Program-made: the position numbers and the translations under genes | The notes under the pieces: model-generated | What the model saw: the letters and a program-made list of their open reading frames with translations, nothing else | Database searches by the model: none | What the model was told of the DNA's origin: nothing | Shown: piece after piece, positions 59,434 through 64,000 of the stretch | Layout: the number at the start of each line of letters is the position of its first letter | Position numbering within the stretch: position 1 is the stretch's first letter | Assembly: GCF_016865425.1 (NCBI RefSeq) | Contig: NZ_AP023355.1 | Coordinates: 2,168,198-2,232,197, forward strand | DNA: 64,000 nt | DNA from: Actinocatenispora thailandica | Lineage (GTDB): Bacteria; Actinomycetota; Actinomycetes; Mycobacteriales; Micromonosporaceae | Reading direction: 5' to 3'

Positions 59434-60165
59434 TCACCGGGTACCCCCGGTGCTGGCGAGGATCTCGGCGTAGTGCATGGCCCGGACCCCGGTACGCATC
59501 CGGCTCAGACCGCCGGCGATGTGTGCCAGGCAGGAGTTGTCGGCGGCGGCCAGCACCTCGGCGTCGGTGTCCAGCACGTGCCGGGCCTTGTCGGCCAGCA
59601 TCGCGGTCGACACGTCCGGGTTCTTCACCGCGAACGTACCGCCGAAGCCGCAGCACTGCTCGGCCGCGTCCAACGCCACCAGCCGGATGCCGGACACGCC
59701 GCGCAGCAGCCGCAGCGGCTTGTCGCCCAACCCCAGCATCCGCAGCCCGTGACAGGTCGGGTGGTACGTGACCCGGTGCGGGAACTCGGCGCCCAGCTCG
59801 GTCACGCCGAGCACATCGACCAGCAGCTCGGACAGCTCGTACACCCGGGGAGCCAGGGCGGCGACGCGCTCGGCGAGGGCGGGATCGTCGGCCGCGAGCC
59901 GCGGGTAGGACTCGCGCACCATCGCGGCGCAGGAGCCGGACGGTGCGACGATCGCCTGGTACGGCTCGAACACGTCGACGAACCGGCGCAGCAACGGCAT
60001 CGTCTCCGCCCGGTAGCCGGAGTTGGCGTGCATCTGGCCGCAGCAGGTCTGCGCGGCGGGGAAGTCCACCTCGTGCCCGAGCCGCTGCAGGATGCGCACC
60101 ACCGCCTGCCCGGTACCCGGGTACATCAGGTCGTTGACGCAGGTCACGAACAGGCCGATGCGCAC
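59434..60165 (-). CDS. lutA: L-lactate utilisation protein LutA (cysteine-rich CCG domain)
   Basis: 243 residues from GTG 60165 (AAGGAG 8 bases upstream, 4 bases after the GntR stop). Two CCG cysteine-rich domains: TCVNDLMYPG with QTCCGQMHANSGY (about 40-52), SGSCAAM, then TYHPTCHGLRMLG and AEQCCGFGGTFAVKN. These bind iron-sulfur clusters in LutA/GlpC-type oxidoreductases. It is the first lut gene after the regulator and works with LutB and LutC to oxidise L-lactate. Confidence 0.93.
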   Translation of the reverse strand: MRIGLFVTCVNDLMYPGTGQAVVRILQRLGHEVDFPAAQTCCGQMHANSGYRAETMPLLRRFVDVFEPYQAIVAPSGSCAAMVRESYPRLAADDPALAERVAALAPRVYELSELLVDVLGVTELGAEFPHRVTYHPTCHGLRMLGLGDKPLRLLRGVSGIRLVALDAAEQCCGFGGTFAVKNPDVSTAMLADKARHVLDTDAEVLAAADNSCLAHIAGGLSRMRTGVRAMHYAEILASTGGTR

Positions 60166-60169
60166 TGCC

Positions 60170-60847
60170 TCACTCCTTGCCGGTCTCGGTGATGCTGAAC
60201 GCGACGATATGCCGCGCCCGGGTCGCGGACAGGTGTTCGGCCATCGCGGTCGCCGCCACGTCGGGCCGGCCGCCGGCGATCGCGGCGGCGACGGCGCGGT
60301 GCTCGGCGACGGTGTCGGTGGTCGGCCCGGCCGGCAGGTACAGCCGGTGCAGGTGCAGGTGGGCGTGCAGCCGGACGATCGAGTCGGCCAGCATCGGGTT
60401 GCCGGACAGCCGGGCGAGCCGGTCGTGGAAGGCCGCATCGTGCGCGGTGAACGGCGCGTACCGCCGGTAGTTGCTCGGGTCGATCTCGGCCGACGGCGGC
60501 GTCACCGCGGTCGCCAGCGCGGCTCGCGCCGCCGCGTCCGGGTGGCCGGCGGCCAGCCGCGCGGCCGGCACCTCCAGCAGCGCGCGCAGCTGGCACAGCT
60601 GCTCGAACTGGTCGGCGGTGAGCAGCGGGGTGGCGGTGTAGCCGGACATGGCGCGTTTGCGCACCAGGCCGTCGGATTCCAGCCGCGCCAGCGCCTCGCG
60701 TACCGGGGTGGGGGAGACGGCGAGGTCGCGCGCCAGCGCCTCGATGTTGACCCGCGCGCCCGGCTCGATCACCAGGTCCATCAGCTGGCCCTTGATCGAC
60801 TCGTACACGTCGTCGACCAGCGTGGTGCGCTGCGCCGGCGGGGTCAC
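60170..60847 (-). CDS. FCD-type GntR (FadR subfamily) regulator
   Basis: 225 residues from GTG 60847. N-terminal winged HTH (LVDDVYESIKGQLMDLVIEP, NIEALARDLAVSPTPVREAL, ESDGLVRKRAMSGYTATPL) and an FCD ligand domain with the metal-binding Asp/His pattern (FTAHDAAFHDRLARLSGN, LHAHLHLHRLY, EHRAVAAAIAGG, MAEHLSATRAR). FCD proteins sense organic acids such as lactate or sugar acids. It opens the lut operon and faces the fucose operon across a palindrome, so it likely controls both. Confidence 0.92.
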   Translation of the reverse strand: MTPPAQRTTLVDDVYESIKGQLMDLVIEPGARVNIEALARDLAVSPTPVREALARLESDGLVRKRAMSGYTATPLLTADQFEQLCQLRALLEVPAARLAAGHPDAAARAALATAVTPPSAEIDPSNYRRYAPFTAHDAAFHDRLARLSGNPMLADSIVRLHAHLHLHRLYLPAGPTTDTVAEHRAVAAAIAGGRPDVAATAMAEHLSATRARHIVAFSITETGKE

Positions 60848-60873
60848 CGGTGCCGGTCCAGGATCGTCGCCAC

Positions 60874-60896
60874 GGCAGAATCCTATAGGATCTGCC
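60874..60896. promoter_or_regulatory. Shared operator palindrome between lut and fucose operons
   Basis: ATCCTATAGGAT (60880-60891) is a perfect 12-bp palindrome, extended to GGCAGA...TCTGCC on the flanks with one base offset. The core contains TATAGG on the plus strand (60884-60889) and TATAGG on the minus strand (60887-60882), each suitable as a -10 box for one of the divergent operons. Size and symmetry fit an FCD-GntR operator. Confidence 0.75.
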
Positions 60897-60919
60897 GGCA
60901 CCGGCACGAGGAGGAACGC

Positions 60920-61915
60920 ATGGACCCGACCGGCACCATCCGGCTCGGCCGCACGAACCTGCAGGTCACCCGGCTCGGGCTGGGCACCGCGCCACTCGGC
61001 GGGCTGTACGACGCGGTCGGCGACGAGGCCGCCGTCGACACCGTCCGCCGGGCCTGGCAGCTGGGCCTGCGGCTGTTCGACACCGCCCCGCTGTACGGTG
61101 CGGGCCTGGCCGAGCGCCGCCTCGGCGCCGGGCTCGCCGGGCTCGACCGCGACCGGTACGTGCTGGCCACCAAGGTCGGCCGGGTGCTGGTAGCGCGCGG
61201 GAGCACCGCCGGCGCCGACCCCGCCGGGCAGGACATCTACGTCGAGGACTCGGGGTTGACGCCGGTGTTCGACTTCTCCTACGACGCGACGCTGCGCTCG
61301 CTCGACGACAGCCTGCGCCGGCTGGGCGTCGACCGGATCGACATCGCGCACATCCACGACCCGGACGAGCACTACGCCGCCGCGCTCGACGGCGCGTACC
61401 GGGCCCTGCACGAGCTGCGCGAGCAGGGGGTGATCGGTGCGGTCAGTGCCGGGATGAACCAGTCGGCGATGCTCGCCGACTTCGCCCGGGACGGTGACTT
61501 CGACTGCTTCCTGCTCGCCGGCCGGTACACGCTGCTGGACACCGGTGGGCTCGCCGACCTGCTCCCGGTTGCGGCGGCGAAGGGCATCGCGATCATCGCC
61601 GGCGGGGTGTACAACTCCGGGCTGCTGGCAGACCCCCGGCCGGGCGCCACCTTCGACTACGCGCCGGCGTCCGACGAACTGGTGGCGCGGGCCCGGCGGA
61701 TCGGCGCGGTCTGCGCCCGGCACGGGGTGCCGCTGCCGGCAGCGGCGATCCAGTTCCCGTTCGGGCATCCGGCGGTGGCCTCCGTGGCGATCGGTGCGCG
61801 CAGTGTGGTGGAGATCGAAGAGAACGCGGCCATGTTCACACATCCGATCCCTTCCGCGCTATGGTCCGAGCTGAAAGCGGAGAAGCTGCTGGAAGAGGGG
61901 GTGCCGACGCCGTGA
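60920..61915 (+). CDS. Aldo/keto reductase, L-fucose (D-threo-aldose) 1-dehydrogenase-like
   Basis: 331 residues from ATG 60920 (GAGGAGGAACGC upstream). TIM-barrel AKR with the Asp/Tyr/Lys/His tetrad: Asp and Tyr in LRLFDTAPLYGAGLAERRLG, Lys in LATKVGRVL, His in DIAHIHDPDE. This group oxidises the C1 hydroxyl of L-fucose, D-arabinose or L-galactose to the lactone with NAD(P). It is the first gene of an operon with a lactonase, hydrolase and fuconate dehydratase, which makes L-fucose the most likely substrate. Confidence 0.88.
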   Translation: MDPTGTIRLGRTNLQVTRLGLGTAPLGGLYDAVGDEAAVDTVRRAWQLGLRLFDTAPLYGAGLAERRLGAGLAGLDRDRYVLATKVGRVLVARGSTAGADPAGQDIYVEDSGLTPVFDFSYDATLRSLDDSLRRLGVDRIDIAHIHDPDEHYAAALDGAYRALHELREQGVIGAVSAGMNQSAMLADFARDGDFDCFLLAGRYTLLDTGGLADLLPVAAAKGIAIIAGGVYNSGLLADPRPGATFDYAPASDELVARARRIGAVCARHGVPLPAAAIQFPFGHPAVASVAIGARSVVEIEENAAMFTHPIPSALWSELKAEKLLEEGVPTP

Positions 61916-62814
61916 CGCCGGCAGATACATCCGATCACCCAGCGGCGACCTCTCGGCACGTCGTGATCGATGCACACCACCACCTCTGGGACCCCGACCT
62001 GGGCTACAGCTGGCTGGACGCGCCCGAACTCACCGCGATCCGGCGCCCGTTCACCGCGGACGACCTGCGTGCCGAACTCGGTGCGCACGGTGTGTCGCGC
62101 ACCGTGCTGGTCGAGGGCGGCTGCTGCCGGGCCGGCGAGGTGCCCCGCCACCTCGCCATCGCCGCGGCCACCCCGGAGATCGCCGGCGTCGTCGCCTGGG
62201 CCGACCTGACCGACCCCCACCTCGCGACGACCCTCGCCGGCTACCGCACCCTGCCCGGTGCGGACAAGCTCGTCGGCATCCGAGACCAGGTGCAGGGGCG
62301 GGCCGACGCCGACTTCCTGGACACCGCCGAGGCCCACGCCGGGCTCGCCGCGATCGCCGCCAGCGGACTCGCCTTCGACCTCGTCGTCCGGGTCGACCAA
62401 CTGCCCGCCGCCGCCCGCGCCGCCGCCGCCCATCCCGACCTGCGGTTCGTGCTCGACCACCTGGGCAAGCCGCGCATCAGCGCCGGGGCGGCCGGGCTCG
62501 CCGAATGGCGTACCGCGATCGCGCCGCTCGCCGCCTGCGGCAACGCCACCGCGAAGCTGTCCGGGCTGGTCACCGAGGCGGACTGGGGCCGCTGGAGCGT
62601 CGCCGACCTGCGCCCGTACGTGGCCGCCGCGATCGAGGCGTTCGGCGCCGACCGGCTGATGTTCGGCTCCGACTGGCCGGTGTGCACCACCGCCGCGAGC
62701 TACGGCCAGGTGCTGACCGCGCTGCGCGCCGCGCTGCCCACCGAGACGACCGACACCGAGCGCGAGGCCATCTTCGGCACCACCGCGCGGACCACCTACC
62801 GACTGGAGGCATGA
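61912..62814 (+). CDS. Amidohydrolase-2 family lactonase (L-fuconolactonase-like)
   Basis: 300 residues from GTG 61912, overlapping the AKR stop (GTGA). Metal ligands: HxH in VIDAHHHLWDPDLGYSWLD (about 22-26), a central His in FVLDHLGKP, and Asp in LMFGSDWPVC. This subgroup (with DAHHHLWD and W-L-D after it) hydrolyses sugar lactones. It would open L-fucono-1,5-lactone made by the upstream dehydrogenase. Confidence 0.9.
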   Translation: MTPADTSDHPAATSRHVVIDAHHHLWDPDLGYSWLDAPELTAIRRPFTADDLRAELGAHGVSRTVLVEGGCCRAGEVPRHLAIAAATPEIAGVVAWADLTDPHLATTLAGYRTLPGADKLVGIRDQVQGRADADFLDTAEAHAGLAAIAASGLAFDLVVRVDQLPAAARAAAAHPDLRFVLDHLGKPRISAGAAGLAEWRTAIAPLAACGNATAKLSGLVTEADWGRWSVADLRPYVAAAIEAFGADRLMFGSDWPVCTTAASYGQVLTALRAALPTETTDTEREAIFGTTARTTYRLEA

Positions 62815-62818
62815 CAAC

Positions 62819-63670
62819 GTGAAGCTGATGCGGGTCGGCGCACCCGGCGCCGAACGCCCGGTGCTGCGTACCGACGACGAACGCCACCTCGACCTGACAC
62901 CGGTCACCGCCGACATCGACGGCGCGTTCCTCGCCGCCGGCGGCGTCGAGCGGGTCCGCGCCGCCCACGTGGCCGGCGAACTGTCCGAGGTGGACGTCGC
63001 CGGGCAGCGGGTCGGCGCGCCGATCGCCCGGCCCGGCGCCGTGCTGTGCATCGGGCAGAACTACGCCGCGCACGCCGCCGAGTCCGGCTCCGAACCGCCG
63101 ACCGTGCCCATCCTGTTCTACAAGGGCAGCAACACCGTCGTCGGTCCGTACGACGACGTGCGGATCCCGCGCAACAGCGCCAAGACCGACTGGGAGGTCG
63201 AGCTCGGCGTGGTGATCGGACGCGAGGCGTCCTACCTGGACTCGCCGGAGCAGGCACTGGCGCACGTCGCCGGGTACGCGGTGTCCAACGACGTGTCCGA
63301 ACGTGCCTTCCAGAACGAGCAGTCCGGCGGGCAGTGGTCCAAGGGCAAGAGCTGCGCCACGTTCAACCCGCTCGGGCCGTGGCTGGTCACCGCCGACGAG
63401 GTCGGCGACCCGCAGCAGCTGGGGCTCCGCTCGTACGTCAACGACGAGCCGCGGCAGGACTCCACCACCGCCGACATGATCTTCACCGTCGGATACCTGA
63501 TCTGGCACCTGTCGCAGTACCTGGTGCTGGAGCCCGGCGACCTGATCAACACCGGTACGCCACAGGGGGTCGCGCTGTCCGGCCGGTTCCCCTACCTCGC
63601 GGCCGGCGACACGATGCGGCTGTCCATCGATGGGCTCGGCGAGCAGCGCCAGTCCCTCACCAACGCATAA
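62819..63670 (+). CDS. Fumarylacetoacetate hydrolase family; 2,4-diketo-3-deoxy-L-fuconate hydrolase-like
   Basis: 283 residues from GTG 62819 (GGAGG 9 bases upstream, inside the end of the lactonase gene). FAH fold: IGQNYAAHAAESGSEPPTVP, FYKGSNTVVGPYDDV, DWEVELGVVIG, SNDVSERAFQ and NTGTPQGVALSG supply the metal-binding Glu-Glu-Asp and active-site His/Lys. In the known L-fucose pathway this enzyme splits the diketo acid into pyruvate and L-lactate. The dehydrogenase that makes the diketo acid (an SDR) is not in view and may lie past the right edge. Confidence 0.9.
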   Translation: MKLMRVGAPGAERPVLRTDDERHLDLTPVTADIDGAFLAAGGVERVRAAHVAGELSEVDVAGQRVGAPIARPGAVLCIGQNYAAHAAESGSEPPTVPILFYKGSNTVVGPYDDVRIPRNSAKTDWEVELGVVIGREASYLDSPEQALAHVAGYAVSNDVSERAFQNEQSGGQWSKGKSCATFNPLGPWLVTADEVGDPQQLGLRSYVNDEPRQDSTTADMIFTVGYLIWHLSQYLVLEPGDLINTGTPQGVALSGRFPYLAAGDTMRLSIDGLGEQRQSLTNA

Positions 63671-63679
63671 GGCGGCACC

Positions 63680-64000
63680 ATGGCGACGATCACCGCGGTG
63701 GACACCGTGGACATCCGGTTCCCCACCTCGCGGGAACTGGACGGCTCCGACGCGATGAACCCCGATCCCGACTACTCCGCCTCGTACGTGGTGCTGCGCA
63801 CCGACGACCCGGCGGTACCGGACGGGCACGGGTTCACGTTCACCATCGGCCGTGGCAACGACGTGGTGTGCGCCGCGATCGGTGCGCTGGCACCGCTGGT
63901 GATCGGCACCGACGTGGCCGCGCTGTGCGCCGACCCGGGCGAGTTCGGGCGGCGGCTGACGCACGACTCGCAGTTCCGCTGGCTCGGCCCGGAGAAGGGC
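63680..64000 (+). CDS. L-fuconate dehydratase (enolase superfamily), 5' part only
   Basis: The first 107 residues are present; the gene runs off the window. The start [20 protein letters not shown], then [16 protein letters not shown] and [20 protein letters not shown], are the N-terminal capping domain of L-fuconate dehydratases (human ENOSF1 and bacterial homologues). It dehydrates L-fuconate to 2-keto-3-deoxy-L-fuconate. AAGGCGG lies upstream of ATG 63680. Fourth gene of the fucose operon. Confidence 0.9.
   Translation, partial: MATITAVDTVDIRFPTSRELDGSDAMNPDPDYSASYVVLRTDDPAVPDGHGFTFTIGRGNDVVCAAIGALAPLVIGTDVAALCADPGEFGRRLTHDSQFRWLGPEKG

Overview
The window is a GC-rich chromosomal segment with the gene style of a filamentous actinobacterium. 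Evidence for this is pervasive G/C third codon positions, many GTG starts, 4-base ATGA/GTGA gene overlaps, leaderless-looking starts, a GlnX-GlnH-PknG locus, a FasR-fabD-fabH-acpP-fabF locus and a DUF3145 protein. Short repeats containing CATGAGTGAGCG fit a member of the Micromonosporaceae (an Actinocatenispora-like genus is possible), but the genus is an inference. I saw no rRNA, tRNA, CRISPR array, insertion sequence or phage gene. The window looks like core and metabolic chromosome rather than a mobile island.

Layout. 0.1-4.4 kb: a TetR regulator, a secreted beta-propeller protein, an HpnB-like glycosyltransferase and a squalene-cyclase-like orphan. 4.5-14.2 kb (minus strand): a long signalling operon read as GlnX, GlnH, a helical protein, a 44-codon micro-ORF, PknG kinase, PP2C phosphatase, von Willebrand A protein and FHA protein. 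14.6-25.8 kb: methyltransferase, membrane proteins, cold-shock protein, fatty acid desaturase, class A penicillin-binding protein, PRC-barrel protein, NAGPA-type glycosidase and a CDP-alcohol phosphotransferase fusion. 25.8-37 kb: two NarL-type two-component systems (one kinase frameshifted), a 10-repeat Ca-binding-type protein, carbonic anhydrase, DUF3145, GH3 lipoprotein and MMPL transporter. 37-44.1 kb: peptide-binding lipoprotein, PLP dehydratase, a broken EamA transporter and a uronate-type dehydrogenase/IclR/symporter group. 44.1-50.1 kb: the type II fatty acid synthase locus. 50.2-56.9 kb: hydrolase, NUDIX, GntR with a promoter carrying two ATCTAGAT boxes, ECF sigma/anti-sigma-like pair, MerR, and an ABC exporter (permease frameshifted) with a divergent TetR. 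57-64 kb: lutABC with an FCD-type GntR gene, divergent from an L-fucose oxidation operon that runs off the right edge.

How genes work together. In the 4.5-14.2 kb operon, a periplasmic amino-acid sensor (GlnH/GlnX) is genetically coupled to the PknG kinase, and the same transcript also seems to encode a phosphatase, a phosphothreonine reader (FHA) and a VWA scaffold. Three of these cytosolic proteins carry the same style of zinc ribbon. At the right end, the oxidative L-fucose pathway ends in pyruvate plus L-lactate, and the divergent lutABC genes oxidise L-lactate to pyruvate. Both arms face a shared palindrome that overlaps both possible -10 boxes.

Sequence integrity. Two genes (histidine kinase near 34.1 kb, ABC permease near 54.77 kb) are each broken by what looks like loss of one base in a run of four G/C. 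This could be a consensus error or real decay.
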